DNA of 60,534 nucleotides from Sedimenticola sp. (GTDB lineage Bacteria > Pseudomonadota > Gammaproteobacteria > Chromatiales > Chromatiaceae). The translations under genes and the position numbers were made by a program. Where the stretch lies: assembly GCA_026985055.1 (NCBI GenBank), contig JALSQZ010000093.1, forward strand, positions 1-60,534. The letters run 5' to 3'. The notes below the pieces were generated by a model. It had not been told where the DNA came from. It worked only from the letters and a program-made list of their open reading frames with translations, and searched no databases. Positions 42,206 through 50,594 of the stretch are shown here, in pieces. The stretch's first letter is position 1; each line of letters starts with the position of its first letter.

Positions 42206-42941
42206 TCTGCTGTTCTCCAAAAATTGATTGCAGTGCCTCTATGCTCCTGCTGAATGTGGTGTCCTGTGCAGACTGACGCCTGTCAGTCTTAACCGGGAAC
42301 AGCCCTTTCCAGCCGTTGATGATGCTCTGCTCAATCACGGCCTCGATGTCCTGGCCGTCGGCTCTCATGCGTTCCAGCTTCTTCACTGCCCTTGTCTGCG
42401 CTGTATCCGTCATTCGTGACTTCATCGCCTTGCGGTGATCCAGGAAATCCGTCCAAAGCTCAGAAGGCACCCAGTCTGGTAACTCAATTGGCCCGGATTG
42501 GCCCCGCTTCCCTTTTGACGGTTCTGACGGTTTATGACGGTTATTGACGGTTAGGGGGTCTCTCTGGGCCAGTTTGGGGTCTGTGTGGGCCAGTTGACTG
42601 GTTCTCTCTGGGCCAGTTACTGGCCCCCTCTGGGCCAGTTGGTTTCCTGAACCCCTGCCCTCAACTGGCCCACTGTGGGCCAGTTCACCTAGCCGTAAAA
42701 CATAGCTGGATGTCCTGCCTCCCTTGCTCCTGATCCGCTCGACCAGACCCTGTTCCTCCAGCGCCACCAGCGCCCGCTTGACGCTGGATTTGCCATACCC
42801 TGTCATCTCCGCCAGCTGGGCAATAGACGGCCAGCAGTTGCGCCCCCGGCTGTCCGCCCGCTCCGCCAGCGCCACCAGCACCGGCTTGGCCGGAGCCTTC
42901 AGCGTCTGGGAATAGGCCCAATCCCGCGCTTCGATACTCAT
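42090..42941 (-). CDS. Replication initiator-like protein (lambda O-type) with internal iterons
   Basis: The 283-residue protein has an N-terminal winged HTH (WPSIAQLAEMTGYGKSSVKRALVALEEQGLVERI). The middle linker is repetitive (NQLAQRGPVTGP, SQLAHTDPKLAQRDP), and a C-terminal helical domain binds partners. As in lambda O, the gene carries repeat arrays at 42516-42685 that look like the origin it would bind. The ATG overlaps the Cro-like stop. Confidence 0.75.
   Translation of the reverse strand: MSIEARDWAYSQTLKAPAKPVLVALAERADSRGRNCWPSIAQLAEMTGYGKSSVKRALVALEEQGLVERIRSKGGRTSSYVLRLGELAHSGPVEGRGSGNQLAQRGPVTGPERTSQLAHTDPKLAQRDPLTVNNRHKPSEPSKGKRGQSGPIELPDWVPSELWTDFLDHRKAMKSRMTDTAQTRAVKKLERMRADGQDIEAVIEQSIINGWKGLFPVKTDRRQSAQDTTFSRSIEALQSIFGEQQNGEEDISGGDGVYGRGVFCGNQPSESRRVLGSGGADAG
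42516..42552. repeat. Four TGACGGTT repeats at 10-bp pitch
   Basis: TGACGGTT starts at 42516, 42525, 42535 and 42545, so spacings are 9, 10 and 10 bp, close to one helical turn. They lie inside the replication gene next to the GGGCCAGTT array. Confidence 0.8.
42566..42685. repeat. Iteron-like GGGCCAGTT array (putative origin)
   Basis: Direct copies start at 42566, 42587, 42610, 42632 and 42677, with an inverted copy AACTGGCCC at 42663-42671. Direct spacings are 21, 23, 22 and 45 bp, that is, two helical turns. This matches iterons bound by plasmid and phage initiators. The array is within the replication gene. Confidence 0.75.
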
Positions 42942-43147
42942 GCCGCCCGCTTCCGCTGGCGTAGCTTCACCAGGCGCACTTCATACCCACAGGCCTCGGC
43001 GATCTTCTTCACCTGCCCGATAGAGGCGGCTTGCAGTCCCCGCTCAATACGGCTCACCGTCGCCTGATCCACCCCGATCAGCCGGGCCAGCGCCTGCTGG
43101 GAAAGTCCCGCTTCAGTCCTCAATGACTTTATATTCATATTACTCAT
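42938..43147 (-). CDS. Cro-like XRE-family regulator
   Basis: The 69-residue protein is one HTH (LRTEAGLSQQALARLIGVDQATVSRIERGLQ) plus a short tail. It is the first gene of the minus-strand operon and diverges from the repressor. The -10 box ends at the ATG of 43147, so translation may begin at the second Met at 43138 on a nearly leaderless message. It probably acts like lambda Cro at the shared operators. Confidence 0.85.
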   Translation of the reverse strand: MSNMNIKSLRTEAGLSQQALARLIGVDQATVSRIERGLQAASIGQVKKIAEACGYEVRLVKLRQRKRAA

Positions 43148-43176
43148 AATATATTACCTATATGCATATTTTTCAA
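43148..43176 (-). promoter_or_regulatory. Promoter of the Cro-replication operon
   Basis: Minus strand TTGAAA (43171-43176) and TATATT (43148-43153) are 17 bp apart. The spacer and start region hold half-sites similar to the repressor operator (TATGAGT near the Cro start). Confidence 0.65.
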
Positions 43177-43180
43177 CAAA

Positions 43181-43209
43181 AAGACACACTTTCCCAATAG
43201 TGTTATGCT
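43181..43209 (+). promoter_or_regulatory. Repressor promoter giving a leaderless message
   Basis: AAGACA (43181-43186), a 17-bp spacer and TATGCT (43204-43209) place +1 at or next to the repressor ATG at 43216. No Shine-Dalgarno is present between them. Confidence 0.6.
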
Positions 43210-43215
43210 TTATGC

Positions 43216-43230
43216 ATGAGTAAAACGCAT
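43216..43230. promoter_or_regulatory. Repressor operator at its own start codon
   Basis: ATGAGT-AAA-ACGCAT, an inverted repeat of type ATGnGT-n3-ACnCAT, covers the first five codons of the repressor. The same 15 bases, in the opposite orientation, occur at 25901-25915 in a promoter spacer. Confidence 0.7.
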
Positions 43231-43644
43231 AACATCGGTGGGAAAATCCGCGCTGCCAGACGCGCCGCCGGTGTCAGTCAGAAAGAACTGGCAGACATTC
43301 TCGGCATCACGCAACCTGCGGTCAGCCGCATGGAAAAAAACGACTATGACGTCAGCGCAATCCAGCTGACCAAAATCGCCAATGCGCTGGGGATCTCCGT
43401 CACTTCTCTCATGCCCGGCATCAGTGATGACGGGAACCGGTACGACAACCTTTCAACCAGCGCTATCCAGTCCGACTACAACGCGCCTCCAGGCCTCCGG
43501 GCGTTTGCCTCTGACAAGTCGCTTCTCAAGGCGATGGGTGTCACCACGGAAGAACTCGACCTGCTCCACGCCATGCCGCTCGAAGGCATCAACAAGGATG
43601 GTTATGTTCAATTACTGATTACCATTCGTGCAATCCAAGCGTGA
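43216..43644 (+). CDS. XRE-family repressor of the element
   Basis: The 142-residue protein has an N-terminal HTH (RAARRAAGVSQKELADILGITQPAVSRMEK). Its C-terminal part has no peptidase motif, so it is not a LexA/CI-type self-cleaving repressor. It is the only clear plus-strand gene of the element. Position, divergent Cro and operator copies support a role as lysogeny-type repressor. How induction occurs is not visible. Confidence 0.85.
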   Translation: MSKTHNIGGKIRAARRAAGVSQKELADILGITQPAVSRMEKNDYDVSAIQLTKIANALGISVTSLMPGISDDGNRYDNLSTSAIQSDYNAPPGLRAFASDKSLLKAMGVTTEELDLLHAMPLEGINKDGYVQLLITIRAIQA

Positions 43645-43759
43645 CCAGATCGTGACAACCTCCATTCCCATTGTGTCCACCCAAGTCACTCATAGTCACG
43701 ATTGCGCGGGGCCGAATGAGCTAACTTATTGATAAAAAAGGATACCACTGTAGGTATTA

Positions 43760-43807
43760 GCATTCGTAATGCGTAGGTCCGCGGTTCGATTCCGCGCAGT
43801 GGCTCCA
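43760..43807 (+). repeat. Attachment site attR (tRNA-Thr 3' fragment)
   Basis: This is an exact copy of the last 48 bases of tRNA-Thr, including CCA, without the 5' half of the tRNA. It marks the right end of the element. Confidence 0.92.
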
Positions 43808-44136
43808 GGCTTCCCCCTGCGAACGGTGCTTCACAAAAGACACCTTTCAGATCACACCCGACTGTCCAATTTGTTGTCCACTCCTCGCCTACGGACAAGA
43901 ATCCAAACTGGACCTACCGCATTGCTTTCCCACCATGCTCGCTACGATTATGCAAACCCGACAGACTCCTAGCAAAATCAGCATCTTGCATGGTGACCAT
44001 AGGAAGTACAATTTTTTCTGTCAGCTATCCAACGTAACATGGATGTCCGAATGAGAAAAACCTCACAAAATTAAGTTTTGTACCAAAAGATAATGTCTGC
44101 ATTGTCCCCACCCCAGAGAATCGAAGGAACGAACAA
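43808..44136. other. Intergenic region right of attR
   Basis: 329 bp with no credible gene. It contains the 14-mer CCCGACAGACTCCT at 43957-43970, also found near 8405, and an AT-rich stretch before the beta-helix gene that may hold its promoter. Confidence 0.6.
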
Positions 44137-45807
44137 ATGCCTGATTCAAAGAACGATTTTTCAAACCGTATTTTTCCGGCTCTGGCGTTTACAGCAATCA
44201 CCTCTACCTCTGTCGCTTCCACCGACCGTTTCAACCTGAACCCTCCGTGTGTCGCAGGCAACGGCACCGATTACCCCGTGGGCCCTGCACAAGCCTACCC
44301 CGAAATCTCGGATGTTCCATGGGACAACCTTGGACCAGGAGATACAGTGCGGATTCACTACAAGGCAACACCATACAAGGAAAAAATTATTATTCGTACC
44401 AGCGGGAGCGCCCAGAATCCCATACGCATCTGTGGTGTAAAGGGGCCAAATGGGGAGCGTCCGATTCTTGATGGAGATGGAGCCGTCAATGATCCTGATG
44501 ATGCCGCCGCCTATACAACCTATCCTCCCATGGAAGGCCTGGCAATGATCATGATCTATAACAATGATTATAATCTCAAGGACAGCAACATCATCATAGA
44601 TGGCCTTCATATCAAAAATGCCAAGAATACGTATAGCTACACCCGGGTAAACGGCAGCACCGACAATTATGAAAACGGCGCAGCCTGTATCCGAATCCAG
44701 GCCGGTGACAATATTACTATCCGTGACAATGAGATTGAAAACTGCGGCAATGGCATATTCACCATGTCCCAGGGCTACAATGAAGCACACTTGACACGAA
44801 ACATCCTTATCGAAGGAAACTATATTCACCAAAGCGGAGAATCAGGCAGCTATCTGGAACACGGTCTGTACATTCAGGCCATCGGGGCAACATATCAATA
44901 TAATCACTTTGGCTCGAACGCTGCAGGCTCCGGAGGTGTGACGTTGAAGGAGCGAGTTGCCGGTTCCACTGTCCGCTACAACTGGTTTGAAGGGAGTAGC
45001 TCCCGTTTTCTGGATCTGGTAGAAGTTGAAGACGCCGCGCCTTGGTACATTGTACGGGAGTATCTCAACGAGCTGGGCTGTACTGATATTGACAACTGCC
45101 CAGGCATTGATCCGGCCCGCCTGCAAAAAGTGCAGGAAGCGGAAGCGATGTATCGTAAAACTCATGTATATGGAAATTTTTTCGACCATGTCGGCAGTCA
45201 GACTGATGCTGGAAGCATGGTACATTATGGTTGGGACAATGATATCGCCCTGGCCAGAGAAGGGATTCTCTACTTCTACCACAATACTATTTCCATACAA
45301 GAGGACCTTAATGACTCCTGGCGATTTCGGTTATTCGATATGCGGAATAACTTTGGTGGAACACCCAAGTCACAGGAAAGCATCGAAGCCTTTAACAATA
45401 TTATCTATTTTCGCAACGAAACGCCTGGCGAAGCCCCTGCCTATCTTTGCATGAGCAATTCAGGAGGAAACATTAATTTTGGCACAAACTGGATAAGCAA
45501 CTTCGATCAGAATGAAACCCTGGCCAACTGCTACTATAACGACCCCGCCAACACACCGATACTGAATGGTCTAAGTAACCTGCTCGACGGTACGAATGCT
45601 CCAGCGCCTGTCGATTCTTTGCTGCAAACCCTGGACACCCCTCTCGTAGCTGGCACGGCCCAGACCATGCCGCCAGAAGCAATGCCGGTTCATTACGAGT
45701 ACAAACCCCATCAAAAGCAAAACGCCCGCCCTTCGGCAAAGGACTTGGGAGCAATGGAAACCATCACGAGTGGCGGGAATTTTCTGTTTGCGGATGGGTT
45801 CGAGTAA
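44137..45807 (+). CDS. Secreted right-handed beta-helix protein with C-terminal DGFE tail
   Basis: The 556-residue protein has a hydrophobic N-terminal stretch (IFPALAFTAITSTSVAS) that can act as signal peptide. Repeated coils follow, such as NIIIDGLHIKNA, NITIRDNEIENCGNGIF, NILIEGNYIHQSG and STVRYNWFEG, as in pectate lyase/parallel beta-helix families. No specific lyase catalytic set is obvious. It ends NFLFADGFE, the same last residues as the hydrolase at 2427-3848. It probably binds or cleaves polysaccharide outside the cell. Confidence 0.82.
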   Translation: MPDSKNDFSNRIFPALAFTAITSTSVASTDRFNLNPPCVAGNGTDYPVGPAQAYPEISDVPWDNLGPGDTVRIHYKATPYKEKIIIRTSGSAQNPIRICGVKGPNGERPILDGDGAVNDPDDAAAYTTYPPMEGLAMIMIYNNDYNLKDSNIIIDGLHIKNAKNTYSYTRVNGSTDNYENGAACIRIQAGDNITIRDNEIENCGNGIFTMSQGYNEAHLTRNILIEGNYIHQSGESGSYLEHGLYIQAIGATYQYNHFGSNAAGSGGVTLKERVAGSTVRYNWFEGSSSRFLDLVEVEDAAPWYIVREYLNELGCTDIDNCPGIDPARLQKVQEAEAMYRKTHVYGNFFDHVGSQTDAGSMVHYGWDNDIALAREGILYFYHNTISIQEDLNDSWRFRLFDMRNNFGGTPKSQESIEAFNNIIYFRNETPGEAPAYLCMSNSGGNINFGTNWISNFDQNETLANCYYNDPANTPILNGLSNLLDGTNAPAPVDSLLQTLDTPLVAGTAQTMPPEAMPVHYEYKPHQKQNARPSAKDLGAMETITSGGNFLFADGFE

Positions 45808-45929
45808 CGCGCAAGCTCAGTGACAAGGTACGAGCGGTGTCCATGCAATTGCAGCATGTTGAAAAACTCGGGTAGCGCGCATCACTTGCACCTCCCGGCA
45901 TTGAGGTTGTCTACGTTCACGGATAAGGC

Positions 45930-48074
45930 CTACACCCTCGCAAACCGGCTATTGCCCCCCAGCCAACGCTTGACCAGGGGCGCAGCGGCTTCCGGGTAGC
46001 GGGCAAGAATCCGGTCTGCCACTTCCCGGGCAGCATCGAGCATGGCCTGATCACGCAGAATGTCGGCTATGCGAAACTGCATTTCTCCCGTTTGGCGCAC
46101 TCCCAGCACTTCTCCCGGCCCACGTAATTCCAGATCCTTTCTGGCAATAACGAAGCCATCACTGCTTTCCCGCAGCACCGCCAGCCTTTCCCTGGCCTGC
46201 TGTCCCAGGGGAGGGTGATACATGAGCACGCAATGGCTCTCGACGCTGCCACGCCCTACCCGGCCACGCAATTGATGCAGCTGCGAAAGACCCAGGCGTT
46301 CCGGGTTCTCTATGATCATCAGGCTGGCATTGGGCACATCCACGCCCACCTCGATGACCGTGGTGGCTACCAGCAGATGAATCTCCCCCGCCTTGAAGGA
46401 CTGCATGACCTGCTCTTTCTCCTGGGCCGACAGACGGCCATGCACCAACCCCACCCGCAGTCCCTCCAGGGCAGTTTGCAGTTCAGCGGCGACATCCTCG
46501 GCAGCCTGACATTGCAAGGCCTCGGATTCCTCGATGAGGGTACAGACCCAATAGGCCTGCCGTCCCTGGGCGCAGGCGACCCGTACCCGCTCGATGATCT
46601 GCTCACGGCGCTGGTCGGATATCACCACGGTAGTTACCGGAGTACGCCCCGGCGGCAACTCGTCGATGACAGACAGATCCAGATCCGCGTAGGCGGTCAT
46701 GGCAAGACTGCGGGGAATGGGAGTGGCAGTCATGATGAGCTGATGAGGAAACAAACCACCCCGGACGCCTTTTTCTCTCAGAGCCAGACGCTGATGCACG
46801 CCGAATCGGTGTTGCTCATCCACGATCACCAACCCCAGGGCGTGATATTGCACATCCTCCTGAAACAATGCCTGAGTGCCTACCAGCAAACCGGTTTTAT
46901 TGTTCGCCAGATCTTCGAGTAGCAGCTTGCGCGCCTTGCCCTTGACTCCGCCGGAAAGCCAGCCTACCTGTATGCCCAGGGGCTCCAACCAATGACGAAA
47001 ACTCTTCAAATGCTGTTCCGCCAGCAATTCCGTGGGCGCCATCAGGGCGGCCTGATAGCCCGATGCAATGGCGCGCAGAGCCGCCAGGGCGGCAACAATG
47101 GTCTTGCCCGAACCCACGTCGCCTTGCACCAGGCGTAGCATGGGCTGACTCTGACGCAGATCCCGGGAAATCTCGTCCAGCACCCGCTGCTGTGCCGCGG
47201 TCAGTGAAAATGGCAGGCGCTGCAGCAAGGACGCAGACAAGCGGTCATCACCATCGAACACCGGCGCGCGATGACGCTGGTGCGACTGCCGCGCCTGGCG
47301 CAGACTGAGCTGATGCGCCACCAGCTCTTCAAAGGCCAGGCGCTGCTGTGCCGGATGCCGTCCTTGCAGCAGCAGTTGCCGGGACGCATCCGGTGGCGGA
47401 CGATGCAGGTAGGCTATGGCCTCTGTGAGTGGCATGAGCCGGTACTCTCCCAACAAATCCGCCGGCAGCCATTCCTTCAGCCCGGTGCTACTGTCACGCA
47501 ACAATGCCAGGGATTTTTCCGTAAGATCGCGCCAGGTCAACTGGTGCATGCCTTCCGTGGTCGGATAGACCGGGGTAAGGCTGGTTTCCTCCATGTCCCT
47601 ATCCTCATCACCAAGCAGCCGGTATTCGGGATGCACGAGTTCCAGACAGGCGGGGCCGTTGCGCACCTCGCCAAAACAACGCAGACGCAGTCCTTTGGTG
47701 AGGGCATTCTTTTGCGCCGCGCTGAAATGGAAGAATCGCAGTATGACCCGTCCGCTGCCATCAAAAAGATGCACCAGCAGGGAACGACGCCGGCCAAAGC
47801 GTATCTCCACATGCTCGATCTCACCTTCCAGCGCAACTTCCTCGCCGCTGCGCAACTGCCCCAAGGGGACAACACGGGTACGATCCTGATAACGCAAAGG
47901 AAGATGAAAAAGCAGATCCTGAACCGTTTCTATGCCCAGGCGCGTCAGGCGCCCGGCGCTCTTCGGCCCCACGCCCTTGAGGACGGTGACCGGCAGGCGG
48001 GACAATTCATCAGGGCTTTCAGCCAAATCCGTATTTCTCCCCAGGGTCGTGAAACAGGCATGCTGGCGCTGCAT
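45930..48074 (-). CDS. recG: ATP-dependent DNA helicase RecG
   Basis: The 714-residue protein has the wedge OB domain and superfamily 2 helicase motifs: LVQGDVGSGKTIVA, VIVDEQHRFGV, MTATPIPRSL, VGVDVPNAS and LHQLRGRVGRG. RecG reverses stalled forks and processes junctions. E. coli RecG is 693 residues, so the first 15-20 residues may be excess and a later start is possible. The 5' end overlaps the divergent sulfotransferase-like gene. Confidence 0.95.
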   Translation of the reverse strand: MQRQHACFTTLGRNTDLAESPDELSRLPVTVLKGVGPKSAGRLTRLGIETVQDLLFHLPLRYQDRTRVVPLGQLRSGEEVALEGEIEHVEIRFGRRRSLLVHLFDGSGRVILRFFHFSAAQKNALTKGLRLRCFGEVRNGPACLELVHPEYRLLGDEDRDMEETSLTPVYPTTEGMHQLTWRDLTEKSLALLRDSSTGLKEWLPADLLGEYRLMPLTEAIAYLHRPPPDASRQLLLQGRHPAQQRLAFEELVAHQLSLRQARQSHQRHRAPVFDGDDRLSASLLQRLPFSLTAAQQRVLDEISRDLRQSQPMLRLVQGDVGSGKTIVAALAALRAIASGYQAALMAPTELLAEQHLKSFRHWLEPLGIQVGWLSGGVKGKARKLLLEDLANNKTGLLVGTQALFQEDVQYHALGLVIVDEQHRFGVHQRLALREKGVRGGLFPHQLIMTATPIPRSLAMTAYADLDLSVIDELPPGRTPVTTVVISDQRREQIIERVRVACAQGRQAYWVCTLIEESEALQCQAAEDVAAELQTALEGLRVGLVHGRLSAQEKEQVMQSFKAGEIHLLVATTVIEVGVDVPNASLMIIENPERLGLSQLHQLRGRVGRGSVESHCVLMYHPPLGQQARERLAVLRESSDGFVIARKDLELRGPGEVLGVRQTGEMQFRIADILRDQAMLDAAREVADRILARYPEAAAPLVKRWLGGNSRFARV

Positions 48075-49055
48075 GCCGCCACAGCCTACAATCTACAACA
48101 TTGTAACCTGCACCAGGACGGACAACAGCCCGTGCATATCCTGCCCAAGATTCTGCGAAACAAACTGGAATCCCGCCGTCTGGAAAAGGAAAAACAGCAG
48201 GATCTGCGCAAATCCGGAAACATCGACATTTCGCCCTTGCGCACAGTCTGCCTGGCCTTGGGCCCGTATCGAAATCTTACCACCCTGAGCGCATCCATCC
48301 TGTTTTTGCACCCCCATTGTCAGGTACTCAACCATGGCGGCGCGCGCATTTTCAACGATCCGGATCTGGATTTCCTGCTCCACCCCGATCCCGCCATCAC
48401 GGATAATTTCCTGCGCTATGCGATACAGATCTCCACCAAGGGGAAACGCGGCAAGACCGGCGGCTCCATCGTGCATTCCCATGCCTTTGACGAAAAGCAC
48501 AAGCTGGGGCGTTTGTACCGGCAGCACTTCGGCGATCAGCTGATCAAGGAAGAGATTCATTCCCTGTTCTGGAAGGAATCCCTGCGCACTTCCCTGCACA
48601 TGAGAAAACATGACATCGACCCGGGTTTGCTGTTCGCCCGTGAACCGCGACTGCGTTTTCTGCTGCCGATACGCAATCCCCTGGACTGCACCACGTCCAA
48701 CCTGCGCACCGGCCATGCCCGGCTGTTTGGCCTGGGAGCATCACCGGATCTTCATCAGGTACTCGATGCCATTCTGGATGAAATCCTTTGGGTCATAAAG
48801 ATGCAAGACCGATATCCGGAGCGCTTGTTCCATTTTACGGAAAACGATTTTGGCCCGAACCAGGCCCGCAAGCTGGCGGCTTTTTTGAAGCTGGACACAA
48901 ACCCGGCCTGGGTCAGCGTAGTCGAAGAAGCATTCGATATCGACAAACATTACCAGCATCCCCAACAACTGAACGACTATTACCGCCGCGCGGTTGACAG
49001 CCGCTTTGCCGCCTGGCCGGATCTGCAACAGCAGCTGCAAAATTTCGCCAAATGA
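48060..49055 (+). CDS. Sulfotransferase-like protein
   Basis: The 331-residue protein has LALGPYRNLTTLSASILF near the N-terminus, placed like a PAPS 5'-phosphosulfate loop. RFLLPIRNPLDCTTSNLRTGH follows further on, like the 3'-phosphate site. Overall similarity to known sulfotransferases is weak. The ATG at 48060 lies 15 bp inside the divergent recG start; a later start cannot be excluded. The substrate is unknown. Confidence 0.6.
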   Translation: MLALHAATAYNLQHCNLHQDGQQPVHILPKILRNKLESRRLEKEKQQDLRKSGNIDISPLRTVCLALGPYRNLTTLSASILFLHPHCQVLNHGGARIFNDPDLDFLLHPDPAITDNFLRYAIQISTKGKRGKTGGSIVHSHAFDEKHKLGRLYRQHFGDQLIKEEIHSLFWKESLRTSLHMRKHDIDPGLLFAREPRLRFLLPIRNPLDCTTSNLRTGHARLFGLGASPDLHQVLDAILDEILWVIKMQDRYPERLFHFTENDFGPNQARKLAAFLKLDTNPAWVSVVEEAFDIDKHYQHPQQLNDYYRRAVDSRFAAWPDLQQQLQNFAK

Positions 49056-49058
49056 AAA

Positions 49059-49086
49059 AGCCGCTGTACACGATTGTACAGCGGCT
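49059..49086 (-). terminator. Rho-independent terminator of the peroxiredoxin gene
   Basis: On the minus strand AGCCGCTGTACA-ATCG-TGTACAGCGGCT is followed by TTTTTC. The stem is a perfect 12 bp. It also ends close to the convergent sulfotransferase-like gene. Confidence 0.85.
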
Positions 49087-49104
49087 CAGTGGTGCGCCCT
49101 TTTG

Positions 49105-49758
49105 TTACAGGTCGCGCTTGCAGAAATACCAGTCGGTACACTCGTAACCTTCTGACATGCGCGCCTCTGCGGCATCGGCGCTGGCCGGTGGCGGCACGAT
49201 GACCTTGTCACCCGGCTGCCAGTTCTCCGGCGTCGCCACGCCATTGGCATCGGAAGTTTGCAAAGCCTGAATCAGGCGCAGGAACTCATCGATGGAACGT
49301 CCATTGGTCATGGGGTAATAGACCATGGCCCGCAGAATGCCTTCAGGGTCGATGACGAAGGTTGCGCGTACCGCCGAGGTATCTGCCGCACCGGGATGAA
49401 TCATTCCATAGGCCTTTGCCACATCCATCTTCAGATCGGCAATGATGGGGAAGGGAATCTCCACACCAAACTTTTCCTTGATATTGCGTATCCAGGCCAC
49501 ATGGCTGTAGTGGCTGTCGATGGACAGGCCCAGCAGTTCCGTATTCAACGCCTGGAACTGGGCATGACGTTTGGCGAAGGCGATGAACTCGGTGGTGCAC
49601 ACCGGGGTGAAGTCCGCCGGATGGGAAAACAATACCAGCCACTTGCCACGGTAGTCTTCCAGCTTCTTCACGCCATCGGTAGTGGGCGCTTCAAAGGCCG
49701 GTGCGGGTTCGTTGAGACGTGGCATGGCCGGCGCCTGTTGCATGCTTTCATTGGTCAT
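49105..49758 (-). CDS. Peroxiredoxin (Prx6/AhpC-TSA family)
   Basis: The 217-residue enzyme reduces peroxides with a peroxidatic cysteine in HPADFTPVCTTE. ADTSAVRATFVIDPEG and YYPMTNGRSIDEFLR and the long C-terminal domain are Prx6 type. C-terminal cysteines in YECTDWYFCK could resolve the sulfenate. The start MTNESMQQ has GGAG 10 bp upstream; the ATG 15 bp earlier has none. A palindrome lies in the promoter region. Confidence 0.92.
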   Translation of the reverse strand: MTNESMQQAPAMPRLNEPAPAFEAPTTDGVKKLEDYRGKWLVLFSHPADFTPVCTTEFIAFAKRHAQFQALNTELLGLSIDSHYSHVAWIRNIKEKFGVEIPFPIIADLKMDVAKAYGMIHPGAADTSAVRATFVIDPEGILRAMVYYPMTNGRSIDEFLRLIQALQTSDANGVATPENWQPGDKVIVPPPASADAAEARMSEGYECTDWYFCKRDL

Positions 49759-49887
49759 TTTCTGTATCTCCATAGTTGTTTGTATTTACTTTCTGTTGCC
49801 GGATCATCCCGGCGTTGGATACAGAATAGGGGCGGGCAGAAGGTTTTCCCAATTGATTGTTTACATGCTTCCGATTGATATAGACTA

Positions 49888-49901
49888 TTGATTATTATCA
49901 A
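49888..49901. promoter_or_regulatory. Palindromic operator candidate upstream of the peroxiredoxin
   Basis: TTGAT-TATT-ATCAA lies about 130 bp before the peroxiredoxin start in AT-rich DNA. It has partial resemblance to Fur or OxyR sites, but the match is not sufficient to name the regulator. Confidence 0.35.
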
Positions 49902-49937
49902 TCATTGCCATTTTCTATTAAGCACGGAAGATCCCGA

Positions 49938-50594
49938 TCAGGAAACCGGGCCATTACGCACCCCATCCATTTGTTTGCGGCGCAGGGAATGCTCAGCGGC
50001 ATGAGCAATCAGATCCGCCAATGTCTTGAGCAACAGGAAGACCACCAGCCAGAACTTTCCGGAAATGAACACGCCGCCGAAAACCAGAGTCAGGTGCATG
50101 GGCAAAATGCGCGCATAAGGCAGAAACATCAGAGTGCCGATATTGGGAACGCTCTCGGCCTCTCTACGGCGGTTGTAGAAAAAAGACCAGGCATGGTTGA
50201 TGAGGAACAGCAGAATTATCAGCAGAGGGCCGGGGGCAAAGAACTCGGGCTGGTCGCCGCCGATGCCACTGAAAAGAAAGACCAGATACACCGCATGGAA
50301 CAGGCCATAGTGCACAAGAAAGAACCATGACATCTCCCGTTTGGTCTTCTGCGTGGGAAGCACCGGGCCGTCTCCGCTGGATACGCCTTTGGTGGAAAAG
50401 CGTTTCAGCGTCATCATGCGCCAGAAGTTGAACAGGCCGATGATCACGCTCTGGCACCAGTACACCCACATTACCAGCAGCAGGCTCCAGTCCTGCATCA
50501 CCGCCATGACGATGGTAATGAGATTGGCCAGCAACAGCCCCCAGATGGAGTTGTCCGACAGCAGCGCTTCCAGACGGCTGGCCGTTACCTGCAT
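49938..50594 (-). CDS. DUF6498-type integral membrane protein
   Basis: The 218-residue protein has about six hydrophobic helices and WVYWCQSVIIGLFNFWRM, VHYGLFHAVYLVFL and PYARILPMHLTLVFGG, which I recall from DUF6498 proteins. Function unknown. Its ATG overlaps the polA stop. Confidence 0.7.
   Translation of the reverse strand: MQVTASRLEALLSDNSIWGLLLANLITIVMAVMQDWSLLLVMWVYWCQSVIIGLFNFWRMMTLKRFSTKGVSSGDGPVLPTQKTKREMSWFFLVHYGLFHAVYLVFLFSGIGGDQPEFFAPGPLLIILLFLINHAWSFFYNRRREAESVPNIGTLMFLPYARILPMHLTLVFGGVFISGKFWLVVFLLLKTLADLIAHAAEHSLRRKQMDGVRNGPVS

Noticed and set aside
42516..42685. CRISPR array
   Set aside because: Repeat units are 8-9 bp with 1-14 bp spacers inside a gene; iterons explain them better. 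No CRISPR-like array was seen elsewhere.
43760..43807. Second tRNA-Thr gene
   Set aside because: Only the 3' 48 bases are present; acceptor 5' strand and D-arm are missing, so it is attR.
47271..48059. Upstream extension of the sulfotransferase-like frame
   Set aside because: It is antisense to recG; protein-like sequence starts only near 48060.
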